Source: Nitrosophilus labii
GTDB taxonomy: Bacteria > Campylobacterota > Campylobacteria > Campylobacterales > Nitratiruptoraceae
DNA: 64,000 bases
Assembly (NCBI RefSeq): GCF_014466985.1
Contig: NZ_AP022826.1
Span: 1,426,001-1,490,000 of the forward strand
Direction of reading: 5' to 3'
Part shown: positions 8,553 to 19,100 of the stretch, one piece after another
Position numbering within the stretch: position 1 is the stretch's first letter
How the letters are laid out: the number at the start of each line of letters is the position of its first letter
Program-made: the position numbers and the translations under genes
Notes under the pieces: model-generated
Database searches by the model: none
What the model was told of the DNA's origin: nothing
Seen by the model: only the letters and a program-made list of their open reading frames with translations

Positions 8553-8584
8553 GTAATCTTTTTGTAACCAAAAGAGAGTAAAAT
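8553..8584 (+). promoter_or_regulatory. Candidate Pho box and promoter of pstCAB
   Basis: GTAAT at 8553 and GTAAC at 8564 form a direct repeat with an 11-bp period. TAAAAT (8579-8584) lies ten bases after the second half-site. Order and spacing match the region upstream of pstS (5675-5704), supporting joint control by the PhoB-like regulator. Confidence 0.62.
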
Positions 8585-8608
8585 CCCCTAAAAAATTAAA
8601 GGGATGTC

Positions 8609-9469
8609 GTGCAAAAAATAGTAGACAAGAGTTTCGAATACTTATCCAAACTCTCTGCTCTATTAGTCTTAGTAGTTTTAGTCACAATTTTTTGGGTACT
8701 TTTTGAAGAGGCAAAACCCGCGATAGAAGCCTTTGGAGTTGAATTTTTAACAAACTCAAAATGGGCTCCGAACTTGGAAATATTTGGAGGAGCTCCCGCA
8801 ATTTTTGGCTCAGTAGTTTCTACATTTTTAGCAATGATTATAGCTACGCCTATAGCTATAGGAATCGCTATATTTTTAACCGAAATAGCTTTTGAAAAAC
8901 TTAAAACGCCTATTGGGACTGCTATAGAGATGTTAGCGGCAATCCCTTCTATAATCTACGGCATGTGGGGACTTTTTTATTTCGCACCGATTATTCGAGA
9001 CTGGTTTGGAGGAAATGGATTAGGGCTCTTAACTGCTGGGATTGTACTTTCTATTATGATTTTACCTTTTATGGCCGCTATCACAAGAGATAGTATGAAC
9101 ACCACGCCCGATATTCTAAAAGAGTCTGCTTATGCTCTTGGAGCTACCAAATGGGATGTTATAAAAGATGTTGTCATTCCTTATGCGAAAGCCGGAATCA
9201 TAGGTTCTATCATATTGGCTCTTGGTCGTGCAATCGGTGAGACTATGGCCGTTACATTTGTTATGGGCAATGTACACAAAATTCCGGACTCTATAGTCAA
9301 TGCCGCTACGAGTATTCCTGTAACACTAGCGAACGAGTTTACTGAAGCTGATGGAGATCTGTATTATGCAAGTCTATTTTATCTAGCACTAATTCTTTTT
9401 GTTATCAGTTTTGTAGTTATAGCCACCGCAAAATTTTACTTTTTAAGAAAAATTAGGAAAGAGAGATGA
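8609..9469 (+). CDS. pstC: Phosphate ABC transporter permease PstC
   Basis: 286 residues with about six membrane segments and the ABC permease EAA loop (ESAYALGATKWDVIKDVVIP) that contacts the ATPase. The start is taken as GTG at 8609, because the ATG five bases earlier is out of frame and soon meets a stop. It ends with an ATGA overlap into pstA. It forms the inner-membrane channel with PstA. Confidence 0.93.
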   Translation: MQKIVDKSFEYLSKLSALLVLVVLVTIFWVLFEEAKPAIEAFGVEFLTNSKWAPNLEIFGGAPAIFGSVVSTFLAMIIATPIAIGIAIFLTEIAFEKLKTPIGTAIEMLAAIPSIIYGMWGLFYFAPIIRDWFGGNGLGLLTAGIVLSIMILPFMAAITRDSMNTTPDILKESAYALGATKWDVIKDVVIPYAKAGIIGSIILALGRAIGETMAVTFVMGNVHKIPDSIVNAATSIPVTLANEFTEADGDLYYASLFYLALILFVISFVVIATAKFYFLRKIRKER

Positions 9470-10299
9470 TAAAAAGAAAGATAATTAATAACATAGTTTT
9501 AGTGCTATCAACGCTATCGGCTCTAATAGGCCTATTTTTTCTTTTTTGGATATTGTGGACATTGATTTCCAAAGGTCTGGATGCTATGAGTATGAAAATT
9601 TTCATATATGACACGGCACCTCCTGGACGTGAAGAGAGCGGTCTTAGAAACGCAATAGTGGGACAACTTATTTTAGTAGGAGTAGCTTCGGCTATAGGTA
9701 TTCCTCTAGGGATTTTAGCTGGAACCTATTTGAGTGAATATGGTAAAAACTCTAAATTTGCAAATTTTATAAGAGATATTAGCGATATTATGATGAGTGC
9801 ACCCTCTATAGTCATCGGCGCTTTTGTATATGCTATTTTAGTTGCTCCCGTGGGACACTTTAACGGATGGGCCGGAGCAGCAGCTTTGGCAATTATGATG
9901 GTTCCAATTGTTCTTAGAACTACGGACGATATGCTAAATCTTGTACCTCAGCAACTTAGAGAAGCTGCCTATGCTCTTGGAGCGCCTAAATATAAAGTTA
10001 TCATTCAAATTGTCTACAGAGGTGCTAAAGTAGGCGTCATCACAGGTGTTTTGCTCTCAATCGCAAGAATTGCAGGTGAAACGGCCCCTTTACTATTTAC
10101 CTCGTTTAACAACAACTTTTTTACTACAAACCTTAACGAGGCAATGCCGTCACTTACTGTAACTATGTTTAACTTTGCTACTAGTCCTTATGAAGATTGG
10201 ATAAATCTTGGCTGGGCAGCAGCATTTATCTTAGGTGTTTTTGTTTTATCTGTTAATATTTTGGGAAGATTAATTATCAAAAAAAGGAAGGTTAAATAA
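9466..10299 (+). CDS. pstA: Phosphate ABC transporter permease PstA
   Basis: 277 residues with six predicted membrane segments and the EAA loop [19 protein letters not shown]. The start overlaps the pstC stop (ATGA) and the stop overlaps the pstB start (TAATG), so the three genes are translationally coupled. It is the second half of the phosphate channel. Confidence 0.93.
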   Translation: MIKRKIINNIVLVLSTLSALIGLFFLFWILWTLISKGLDAMSMKIFIYDTAPPGREESGLRNAIVGQLILVGVASAIGIPLGILAGTYLSEYGKNSKFANFIRDISDIMMSAPSIVIGAFVYAILVAPVGHFNGWAGAAALAIMMVPIVLRTTDDMLNLVPQQLREAAYALGAPKYKVIIQIVYRGAKVGVITGVLLSIARIAGETAPLLFTSFNNNFFTTNLNEAMPSLTVTMFNFATSPYEDWINLGWAAAFILGVFVLSVNILGRLIIKKRKVK

Positions 10300-11084
10300 T
10301 GGCCACTATTTGCAAAATCAAAGATGAGTTAGAAATCGATATAAAAAACTTAAGTTTTTATTATGCTAAAAGTGATAAACCAAGTCTAAAAAACATATCT
10401 ATGCCTATTGCAAAAAACAGAGTTACCGCTCTTATAGGGCCTAGCGGTTGCGGTAAATCAACACTCTTGAGATCCCTAAATAGAATCCATGACTTATATC
10501 CCGGAAACAGATATGAAGGTGAAGTTATATTTGAAGGTAAAAACATACTAGATAAAAATATAGACCTAATTGATTTGAGAGTTAAAATAGGAATGATTTT
10601 TCAAAAACCAACACCTTTTCCTATGAGTATCTTTGATAATGTAGCCTACGGTCTTAGACTCCAAGGTATAAAAAACAAAAGTGAACTTGAGGGAAGAGTT
10701 GAAGAAGCTCTAAAGGGAGCGGCTCTTTGGAACGAGGTAAAAGATAGGTTAAAAGAGGACGGAAATGCTCTCTCAGGCGGACAGCAGCAGCGTCTATGTA
10801 TAGCAAGAGCAGTTGCGGTTAAACCTAAAGTTTTACTTTTTGATGAACCAACATCAGCATTAGACCCGATATCCACACAGGCAATAGAAGAGTTAGTAAT
10901 TGAGCTTAAAAAAGATATGACAATAGTTATTGTTACCCACAATATGCAGCAAGCGGCACGTATCAGCGATTATACAGCTTTTATGTATCTTGGAGAGCTT
11001 GTAGAACTAGGTGTTACCGAAGAGTTTTTCGTAAATCCAAAAGAACAACTCTCTGAAGAGTATATCACCGGCAAATTCGGTTGA
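10299..11084 (+). CDS. pstB: Phosphate ABC transporter ATP-binding protein PstB
   Basis: 261 residues. Walker [10 protein letters not shown] is at 47-55, the signature LSGGQQQRL near 160, and Walker [12 protein letters not shown] near 180, followed by a switch histidine ([12 protein letters not shown]). The text [19 protein letters not shown] is typical of PstB. It drives phosphate import and is the last gene of the pst unit. No phoU follows here because phoU is on the other side of pstS. Confidence 0.95.
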   Translation: MATICKIKDELEIDIKNLSFYYAKSDKPSLKNISMPIAKNRVTALIGPSGCGKSTLLRSLNRIHDLYPGNRYEGEVIFEGKNILDKNIDLIDLRVKIGMIFQKPTPFPMSIFDNVAYGLRLQGIKNKSELEGRVEEALKGAALWNEVKDRLKEDGNALSGGQQQRLCIARAVAVKPKVLLFDEPTSALDPISTQAIEELVIELKKDMTIVIVTHNMQQAARISDYTAFMYLGELVELGVTEEFFVNPKEQLSEEYITGKFG

Positions 11085-11089
11085 TAATA

Positions 11090-11107
11090 TAGAGCTATTT
11101 GGCTCTA
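11090..11107. terminator. Small hairpin between pstB and the convergent SNase gene
   Basis: TAGAGC (11090-11095) pairs with GCTCTA (11102-11107) around a six-base loop. It lies at the junction of two convergent genes and could serve both, but the stem is short and overlaps the stop of the minus-strand gene. Confidence 0.3.
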
Positions 11108-11670
11108 CTCTCCAAAAAACCTAATACTTCATATTTTGACACATTTTTATTTGTAGAGCCGTAATAATCTCTTTTTTCTATAAGCTGGCTCATAGTAGCA
11201 TAATTTTCTTTCCAAAGACCAAGCCTTTTTTGTTTAGCATACTTCATAGCTCTTTTTAGTCTCATCTCAAACATTGCCAATAAATAAGGATTAGTTGCAT
11301 CTAAAAGAGCGTAACCGTTTTTAACCATTAGATAATTTAACTCTTGATCGCCATTTACTACAGGCCAGATATATTCAGGCCCTTTTTGAGCATTATTTAT
11401 CTTTATATACTTTATCTTACTTCCAATCGGCATATGCTCCAAAAGATAGTCCATCGCTTCGGTATGAAGTTTTTCTCTCTCTTTATAGGAAACTTTTTTA
11501 TTTTTATAGTTTACATTGGCAAACAGAGCGATACCTGCAAGCTGAGCCCTTTTCGTAACACCGTTTTGCTCTATCAATATCATATTTTCACTAAGTATCT
11601 CTTTTATAACCGCTTCCCTTGCAAACAAAAAAAGATTTAATAAAACCAATAGTAAAAGAACTTTTTTCAT
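11095..11670 (-). CDS. Exported staphylococcal-nuclease-like (SNase/TNase) domain protein
   Basis: 191 residues. The signal peptide runs to about residue 18 (LLNLFLFA|REA). The following beta-barrel-like region has AQLAGI in place of the usual VRLLGI. Later helices LYLLEH..., ALLDATNP and KRLGLWKE match the C-terminal part of the thermonuclease fold, including the GLW motif. Several catalytic Arg/Glu positions of classic nucleases are not evident, so enzymatic activity is uncertain; it may bind nucleic acid or protein in the periplasm. Confidence 0.65.
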   Translation of the reverse strand: MKKVLLLLVLLNLFLFAREAVIKEILSENMILIEQNGVTKRAQLAGIALFANVNYKNKKVSYKEREKLHTEAMDYLLEHMPIGSKIKYIKINNAQKGPEYIWPVVNGDQELNYLMVKNGYALLDATNPYLLAMFEMRLKRAMKYAKQKRLGLWKENYATMSQLIEKRDYYGSTNKNVSKYEVLGFLESRAK

Positions 11671-11711
11671 ATCACTCTCCTTTTTTTTTTATTGTATCAA
11701 GAATGAGTTAA

Positions 11712-12512
11712 TTATATATTAATCTCTGTAACAAAACTATCTATAAGCTCCAAAGGAGTTATGTCAAAATAGAAATTTTTCACTTCAAAACACCCTTTTG
11801 CTAACTCATTTGGATCTTTTAACAAGGTTTTCGGCTCTTTAAAATCTTTTGGCCAAAACTTGAAAGTAGGAGCTAAAGAAACTACTTTTACTTTACTTTT
11901 TTTTGCCGCTAAAGCTATAGCATAAGAGCCTACCTTATGAACCAAGCCAAAATCCCCTACCCCATCTGCTCCAAAAAGTACAATATCAACATTCTTTACA
12001 AAAAATGGGGCTGCCGCATCAGTAACAAGCGTAGTTTTAATCCCCTCTTTGCAAAGTTTTTCAGCCAGTTCTACTCCCTCATTTTTTGGTCTTGACTCGC
12101 TGCAGATTACCTCAAACTCAAAACCGGCTTTTTTCGCTTCTAAAAATGAGTTATAAACTAAAGAACTAAAAGAGTGTGTTAAAATGGTTCTATTGTCTTC
12201 AAAACATTTCAGAGAATTTTTAGCAACTTTTTCATTCGCCTTTTTAAACTCTTTTTCAAATTCTTTACAATATTTGATTATCTCTTCATAATCTAGCTCT
12301 ACAAACTTACTAAATATATTAGCAAAATTGTAAATAGAAGCCATCATAGGCTGAACACTCATTAAAAATTTCAAAGCATTTTTAATATCCTCTTTTTTGC
12401 ATCTTTTTATAGACATCTCCTTTATTATTTTAATAGCCATTAAGGTTAAAAAAGTAGCACCGTTTTTATTGTCATTCTTTATATTTTCAATCTCTTTTTT
12501 CCACCACTCCAT
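11712..12512 (-). CDS. eIF2B-alpha/MtnA-like (ribose-1,5-bisphosphate isomerase-like) protein
   Basis: 266 residues. The C-terminal half carries features of the IF-2B family: EVICSESRPKNEG, a TTLVTDAAAPFFV segment, and FGADGVGDFGLVHKVGSYAIALAAK, in which the aspartate and the K/G positions form the sugar-phosphate site of MtnA-like isomerases. The N-terminal half is helical. The substrate cannot be assigned. The family includes methylthioribose-1-phosphate isomerase and ribose-1,5-bisphosphate isomerase, and no methionine-salvage or AMP-pathway partner gene is adjacent. Confidence 0.7.
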   Translation of the reverse strand: MEWWKKEIENIKNDNKNGATFLTLMAIKIIKEMSIKRCKKEDIKNALKFLMSVQPMMASIYNFANIFSKFVELDYEEIIKYCKEFEKEFKKANEKVAKNSLKCFEDNRTILTHSFSSLVYNSFLEAKKAGFEFEVICSESRPKNEGVELAEKLCKEGIKTTLVTDAAAPFFVKNVDIVLFGADGVGDFGLVHKVGSYAIALAAKKSKVKVVSLAPTFKFWPKDFKEPKTLLKDPNELAKGCFEVKNFYFDITPLELIDSFVTEINI

Positions 12513-12601
12513 TTTTTTTCCTAAAAAAGATAATCTAGTTGTAACTATTATATCTATTTTATATCTATTAAGCTAAACTACGCAAAAAACTAGGAGTAAA
12601 C

Positions 12602-12922
12602 ATGTCTGAATTGAAAAAGTTTAGATTTATAAACAAAATAGAGGGTTATTCATATATCGTTTTACTTTTTATTGCTATGCCGTTAAAATATATTTTGGGC
12701 TATGGGATAGCTACTAAAATTATCGGCGGACTTCACGGAGTCCTTTTTATAGCTTTTATTTATCAGCTTATAGTTGCCGCTAGGAGTGTCCCTTTTAGTA
12801 AAAAAGAGGCTACTAAGTTTTTTATACTCTCATTGGTTCCTTTTGGAAGTTTCTATACAGATAAATTGCTCTTTGAAAAAGAGCTCAAAAAGATAGAGCC
12901 TCTAACTATCAAAGATTTTTAA
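12602..12922 (+). CDS. DUF3817-type small integral membrane protein
   Basis: 106 residues with about three hydrophobic segments. The pattern FRFINKIEGYSYIVLLFIAMPLKY followed by a GGLHGVLF segment is typical of the DUF3817 family, whose function is unknown. AGGAG lies upstream of the ATG. The gene is divergent from the eIF2B-like gene and its 3' end overlaps the convergent radical SAM gene by 14 bp. Confidence 0.7.
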   Translation: MSELKKFRFINKIEGYSYIVLLFIAMPLKYILGYGIATKIIGGLHGVLFIAFIYQLIVAARSVPFSKKEATKFFILSLVPFGSFYTDKLLFEKELKKIEPLTIKDF

Positions 12923-14138
12923 TTTTAGATAGATAGCTATATTTCATATCCAGTTCAAAACTTTCGTTGGTAGGGTACTCCCTACCAAAAACCTCTTTCC
13001 ATAAAGAGTGATCCTCCATACACAGATAAAAATATACTCTACCGTGCCACTCTTTTAAACTCTTGTATGCAAACCTAAACATATCTTTTTTTATATCTAT
13101 AGGATACGAGAGTTTTCCGGCCGCATCTACCAAAGGCATTTGAAGTATTTTTGATTTAAATGAACGCTCTCTTAACTTTTTAATAACCGGTTTTATGAAA
13201 GTAAGAGTTCCTAAAGAGACCAGAGCAACTCTTTTTGGATCGAAATTTTGCACTAGATATTTAAAAATATCTCCATAATCTTTTTGCCAATCTTTATAAT
13301 AAATCATAGGATGAAAATGAAAACCTACAAGACGACCTTTGTCGTGAATCTTTTTAGCAGCTTTTAATCTATTTTCCAAAGAGGCTGTCAGTCTCTCCTC
13401 CTTTTCTATGATAGTTTGGGGATTTAAGCTCCAAGTGGCAATGATATTTTTCGGATAGTCGTTTTCAAGTAAATATTTGATATTATCACTTTTTGTTTTT
13501 AGCTCAAGTATCACATTTGGATATTTTTTAGCAAACTCAAAAAGAGCATCTAAAACACCACCTCTGTTTCCCCACATCAAAGAATCACTCGATTGGCCTG
13601 TACCTATATGGTATATTTCGTTTAGATCAAGATTTAAAGATAGTAGTTTCTCTTTTAGATTCGTATTGAAAGTTATGGTATCTTCGTTGTAAAAAGATTG
13701 AATAGAACAGTAACTACAATCAAACCCGCAAGACTCAACCATATCAAGGGTCCAAAGATTGCAGCAGCGAGTCTTAGGACTTGCAACCGGACACATTCCA
13801 AAACCAAGTTTTTTATCAATACGAGTAAATCTGATTTTATGAGTTTTTTCCTTATCTATTTCAAAATCTTTGTAAGTTTTGGGCCTGTTTTTTATCTCTT
13901 CATATCTTTTTATCAACTCTTTTGCTACTCTTTTTTTATCTTCAAAATCGACCCATAATTTTTCCACTGGCTCTTCTTGCCACATATTAAGATCGATCGC
14001 TATATCCACAATACGCTTTAGTTCTTGAGAAGAAAAACGGTACTTAAAAGTTTTTGCTTTTATAAAATCTTTCTGACTTTTAGGAAGATTCTCAAAAAGA
14101 GTATTTTTTATCTTTTTTTCAAAATCATAAACTTTCAT
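12909..14138 (-). CDS. SPL-family radical SAM protein (spore photoproduct lyase-like)
   Basis: 409 residues. C137, C141 and C144 form the radical SAM cluster motif CGFDCSYC, preceded by the CCNLW segment typical of SPL-family proteins. Later motifs such as GTGQSSDSLMW, LELKTKSDN, WSLNPQTII and GFHFHPMIYY match the SPL TIM-barrel. In Bacillus this enzyme repairs spore photoproduct, but Campylobacterota do not sporulate, so a role in other DNA repair or an unrelated radical reaction is possible. Its start overlaps the end of the antiporter gene by 4 bp (ATGA), indicating one transcript. Confidence 0.75.
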   Translation of the reverse strand: MKVYDFEKKIKNTLFENLPKSQKDFIKAKTFKYRFSSQELKRIVDIAIDLNMWQEEPVEKLWVDFEDKKRVAKELIKRYEEIKNRPKTYKDFEIDKEKTHKIRFTRIDKKLGFGMCPVASPKTRCCNLWTLDMVESCGFDCSYCSIQSFYNEDTITFNTNLKEKLLSLNLDLNEIYHIGTGQSSDSLMWGNRGGVLDALFEFAKKYPNVILELKTKSDNIKYLLENDYPKNIIATWSLNPQTIIEKEERLTASLENRLKAAKKIHDKGRLVGFHFHPMIYYKDWQKDYGDIFKYLVQNFDPKRVALVSLGTLTFIKPVIKKLRERSFKSKILQMPLVDAAGKLSYPIDIKKDMFRFAYKSLKEWHGRVYFYLCMEDHSLWKEVFGREYPTNESFELDMKYSYLSKIKNL

Positions 14139-15739
14139 ATCTCACACCTAAGAGCCCTATTTACCACGATCTTTGATATCTCTTCACTATCTACAATGAT
14201 ATTTTCGATATCTAGTTCATGTTCAAGTATCTCCTTTTCCTTTTCGTCACTAACAACTACTACAATATTTACATGAAAATCAAATCTGTTAATGATATCG
14301 CAAATAAGTCTTTTTTTCTTAAAATTTTTTATCGCAACTACAACACTGCATGCCCTTTCAATACCTACTTTTTCTAAAATCTCCTTTTTAGCGGCATTTG
14401 CCAATACTATCGGCTCCTTATTTTTAAGTCCTTCTTGTACCAGATGATAATCATGCTCTAAAACGATGTACTCTACCTCCTCTCTTTTAAGCTTTTTAAT
14501 AACACTTTTCCCAAGAGGACCATAACCTACAATTACTATATGGTTTTGGAGTTTTTCAGCCTCAATATTTACTATCTCTTCAGGCTCTTTTGAAAAAAAG
14601 TCTGCTATATTTTTTAGATTTTGCAATATAAAAGGAGTTATTATCATAGAGAGTATGACTGTTGCAGTAAGTATCTGAGCAACTTCATTCTCTAAAAGTC
14701 CCTTACTTTTTGAGATCTCAAAAACAGCCAAAGCAAACTCACCAACCTGCATAAGCGCCAATGCTACTTTCAAAGCAGTCCTGCTTTGACTTTTGACTCT
14801 GATGATAACATATATAAAAAAGATCTTGATAGCCAAAATAGCCGCTAATAGTAGTAAAATCTTATACAAATTTTTAAATACAAAAAGAGGATCTATATGC
14901 ATTCCCACCGTTATAAAAAAGAGCCCAAGCAACAGATCTCTAAATGGAGCAATATCCGCCTCCATCTGATATTTAAAATGGGTCTCAGCGATCAAAACTC
15001 CGGCTATAAAAGCTCCCAAAGAGTAAGAAAATCCAAGCAGATGGGCGAACAAAGAACTAAACAAAACTATAAAAAGTATAGAGCTTATAAAAAGCTCTTC
15101 ACTCTCAATTTTACTTACCCAAGTTAAAATCCTTTCAAATAAAATACGTCCAAAAAAATACATTGCTATCAAAAGAATAGTTGCGCTTATGCCGATCTTA
15201 AAAAGCTGTGAAATTATGTGTCCGCTATTTCTAGAAAAGACCTCTATCATCAGCATTATAGGAATTACCGCAATATCTTGAAAGATCAAAATCCCAAGAG
15301 CTTTCCTTCCATACTGCTTGTTTATATCACCTGTGGTATTTAACATCTTAACTACAATTGCAGTTGAGGATAAAGAGAGGGTATATCCTACAATCATAGC
15401 GGTTTGTAAAGAAAAACCCAACAAGTATGCCAATAGACTAAAAATGGTTCCTACAATAAATACTTCGGCAAATCCGAAACCAAAAACATACGACTTCATC
15501 TTTAAAAGATATCTAAAAGAAAACTCCAAACCTATCATAAACATCATAAAAACTATACCGAGCTCTGAGATATGGGAAAGAAGCGAAATATGCTCAGTTT
15601 GTAAGGAGAAAATTTTAGAGATTATAATCCCGGTTAATATATAGCCTATAATCGTAGGTATATTGAATTTGGCCAATACTATATTTAAAACAAGAGCTAT
15701 AAATATGGTTAAAATAAAACCCTCTAATATCAAATCCAT
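14135..15739 (-). CDS. CPA2/Kef-type monovalent cation:proton antiporter with TrkA-N domain
   Basis: 534 residues. About a dozen membrane segments span residues 1-375, with the CPA2 signature around GFSYSLGAFIAGVLIAET. A cytosolic Rossmann TrkA-N domain (GYGPLGKS near 405) extends to about 520 and would bind NAD(H) or another nucleotide. This fits potassium efflux or pH/stress response by Kef-like proteins. The absence of a second RCK C-terminal subdomain and of a KefF/KefG gene nearby leaves the gating ligand unknown. Confidence 0.85.
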   Translation of the reverse strand: MDLILEGFILTIFIALVLNIVLAKFNIPTIIGYILTGIIISKIFSLQTEHISLLSHISELGIVFMMFMIGLEFSFRYLLKMKSYVFGFGFAEVFIVGTIFSLLAYLLGFSLQTAMIVGYTLSLSSTAIVVKMLNTTGDINKQYGRKALGILIFQDIAVIPIMLMIEVFSRNSGHIISQLFKIGISATILLIAMYFFGRILFERILTWVSKIESEELFISSILFIVLFSSLFAHLLGFSYSLGAFIAGVLIAETHFKYQMEADIAPFRDLLLGLFFITVGMHIDPLFVFKNLYKILLLLAAILAIKIFFIYVIIRVKSQSRTALKVALALMQVGEFALAVFEISKSKGLLENEVAQILTATVILSMIITPFILQNLKNIADFFSKEPEEIVNIEAEKLQNHIVIVGYGPLGKSVIKKLKREEVEYIVLEHDYHLVQEGLKNKEPIVLANAAKKEILEKVGIERACSVVVAIKNFKKKRLICDIINRFDFHVNIVVVVSDEKEKEILEHELDIENIIVDSEEISKIVVNRALRCEI

Positions 15740-16189
15740 AAAATTCCTTAAGTTATTATAAAATTTTCTTCAAATTATACTTCAAAAAGGCTTTAAAGTA
15801 AGTAACTCTACTCTCTCTTTTTTTACCTTTATAAACTTAACTTAAAATTTTACAGAATTCATCAAATAAAGATAGATTAGTATTTCTTTGTTATTAAAGA
15901 TCAAACTTTTAGCAGATTTTAGCAATTTTGCAAATATAATAACATTTACTATATTAAAATTTTAAACTTTCTTTCAAGTCTAATTACAATTTTTTCTAAA
16001 GTTTTCTCATTTTCTTTAATATTTGCCAAACAGCATAATATATAGTAGATAAATTAAATCAAACTATTGCTTTTACTTGTTTTGCTCAAAATTTAAATCA
16101 AACTAAAATTTTTATTTATTTTTAATTTAGATTTTATTTATATTAATATATAATTATAAAAGAATAATATTTTTTAAGAAAGGATTGTT
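15740..16189. other. AT-rich intergenic region upstream of the large lipoprotein gene
   Basis: This 450-bp stretch has no credible gene. It is strongly AT-rich with many A and T tracts. The 13-bp word TTAAATCAAACTA occurs twice in direct orientation, at 16054-16066 and 16093-16105, about 39 bp apart. Such a pair upstream of a promoter can be a regulator site. AAGGA precedes the ATG at 16190. Confidence 0.5.
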
Positions 16190-19100
16190 ATGAAAATATT
16201 TAATCTTATAGTAACAATAGCTCTTTCGTTTCTTCTGTTAGGATGTGGAGGAAGTTCTGAACAAACTTCGGATACTACTTCTACTACAATTTCTGGAAGT
16301 ACTTACAAGGGAATTGTTCAGAATGCAGTTGTAAACGTTTATGATTTTTCCAATAATAGTAAGGGAAAATTAATCTCAACGAGTGTTGTAGAAGATAGTA
16401 AGTTTACCGTCAGTAATATCAATGGTTCAACTCCAATATTAATAGAAATAACTAAGAATACCGATAATACGACCTATTATATTGATGAAACTAACGGCAA
16501 AAAAGTGGGTTTTAACGATCTTGTTTTAAAAACGATTATTAATAATCCTACTGAAAAATATGAGTATTTTATTACTCCGCTTACTACTTTAGCTACAGAA
16601 ATGTTGATAAACGGAAAATTTTCCGATTTTGACACTGCACAGAGTACAATTTCTAAACTTTTTGGGTTATCTTTTGATAGTTTAAGCTTAACAAAGCCAA
16701 ATATTGAAGGAATCGAAACTGATTCTGAAAAAACCAAAGAAAACGAATATGCTATATCCATACTATCAATGGTGGCTTATCAAAACGAAATAAATAAAAT
16801 AGTAGGCACTCAATTTACATTTAAAGATTTGCTAGAACTTATTGTTAAAGATTTGTCTGACGGAATTTTTGATGGTAAAGACGGTAATGAAAGTCTAATC
16901 ATTAGTGATGGAAATTTGACGTTTGCCGTCGGTGATTTACCGAAAAAACTTTCTCAAGCAGGACAAGATAGTTTGAGCATTAAAAATCCTTTATTGTTTG
17001 AAAATATGAAGGACTACTTTTTAAGAGCAGCAACTGCGGCTAGAGTTATAGAGCCACCTATAATAGATATAAAATATAGTGAAAATATTAGATTAAACGA
17101 AAAATCTCTATTGTCCGCGGATGGAAGTTATTCATATTTTGGTTATCCTTTAACGTATGCGTGGAGTATAAAATCTTCTCCTACCAACTCTAACGCTGTT
17201 TTAAGCAACAAAAACGACGCAAATACTTTTATAACTGTTGATACTGAAGGTAACTACGTCATTTCGCTTGAAATATCTGACGGACACAATAAAGTCTCTA
17301 AAGATATAAATATTACTGCCGATTTAGATGGTGACGGACTGCTATCTTATGAAGATCTCGATGTTGACGGTGACGGGATTTTAAACGAAAACGATCTTTT
17401 TCCTAACAATCCGGCGGAATTTTTGGATGATGACGGCAACGGGATAGGAAACTTTGCTCAAGAAGACGAAGATGGAGATGGTGTAGTCGATACAGAAGAT
17501 GATTATCCTTTTGATGAAAATCGTTCTATAATTACAACAATTAATGAAACAGAATTTAACGGCAACCTAAACGATGCAAACGTTTTATCCGGCTCCTTGC
17601 CGTTAAAAGTATCTGGAACAGTTTATTTTGATAGCGGTACCGACGATGATTACTTTAAGTTTGACTCCGTTGCAGGTACGATTGTATCTATGGTATTAAA
17701 AAAATCAAACACAGATTTTGAGCCTATAGTTTCAATTGTAGATAGTAGTGGTAATTCTTTAGTAGCTATAAACAATATTAATTATGCCAATAATACAGTT
17801 GTTACATTTAGAATACCTACTGATGGAACTTATGCATTTATAATAACAGATAAAAACAATTATTCTGACACAAACAATACTTATGAAGCAAAAATATTTG
17901 TAGATAGTGATATGGATGGAGTAGCTGACGATTTTGAAAGAGCTATAGGGTGTAATGAAAAATCCTCAGATAGTGATGGAGATGGAATCAAAGATTTTTA
18001 TGAAATATACACAAGTTCATTTGATATAGACGGTGACGGCATTCCTAACTGGTTAGATATTGACTCTGACGGTGATACGATTTTAGATGCTAATGAAGCG
18101 TTGGTAGATTACGATAACGACGGTTTACTTAATCCTTACGATACAGATAGTGACGGTAACGGCATATCTGATGATTCAGAAATTGGGACAAATCATATCA
18201 ATCCTTTAGATACAGACGGCGACGGATATGCCGATTATATGGATGTGGATGATGATAACGACGGCATCCTTGATATTAATGACAATAATAGATTAACTTC
18301 GGAAGATATAAATAGTTCAGCAACTATTTATATCGAAGGAAATATTAATTCTGTAAAAATACCAAACTTTGCTCAGACTGGTGGGGTATTAAATATAACG
18401 GGCGAAAATTTTGATCAAAACGCGATTGTACTATTGATAGAACAAAACGGAGTGCATAATCTGGTTCCAACAGAAATAAATAGTACAAATATAACGGTAA
18501 CATTACCGAAAATTATAGGTCAAGCTATTGTTAGAGTTTACAATAACGACTATTTGACCGCAAGCGATAATTTAAATATAGTCGAGGCTACTAGTCCGGT
18601 ACTTTATGAAGTAGTTTATCCAAATACACAGCAGTATGCACTAGATGGAGATACAGTAACTTTAAATGGCGTAAATCTATCCAATATTGCTTCTGTAAAA
18701 GTAAACGACATCGAGATTAAAACCTTTTACGCAACCAATACGAGCGTATCTTTTGACGTAAATAGTTCTATTAGTTCTGGTACGGTAAAAGTAACAACTT
18801 TAAACGGTGAAAGTAATGAATTGCCAATCTTTATAGGAAAAACAATTAACGGTAAAGTCGTACTACCTCAAGGTTCCTCTTATAACTATTCGGATTTAAA
18901 AGTAGATTTTGCCGGTATCGAATATAATATAAACGACGATGGTAATTTTACTATGGTTATTAGAAACAGAGGCTCTTCGTCGATAACTGTATTTACGCCT
19001 GAAGACGCGAGTGGAACTAGTGCTTATTATTTATCGGCTCTTGTATTTAGCGATGACAATGCTAGTATAATAGTGGATACTAACTCTACGGCTATTGATA

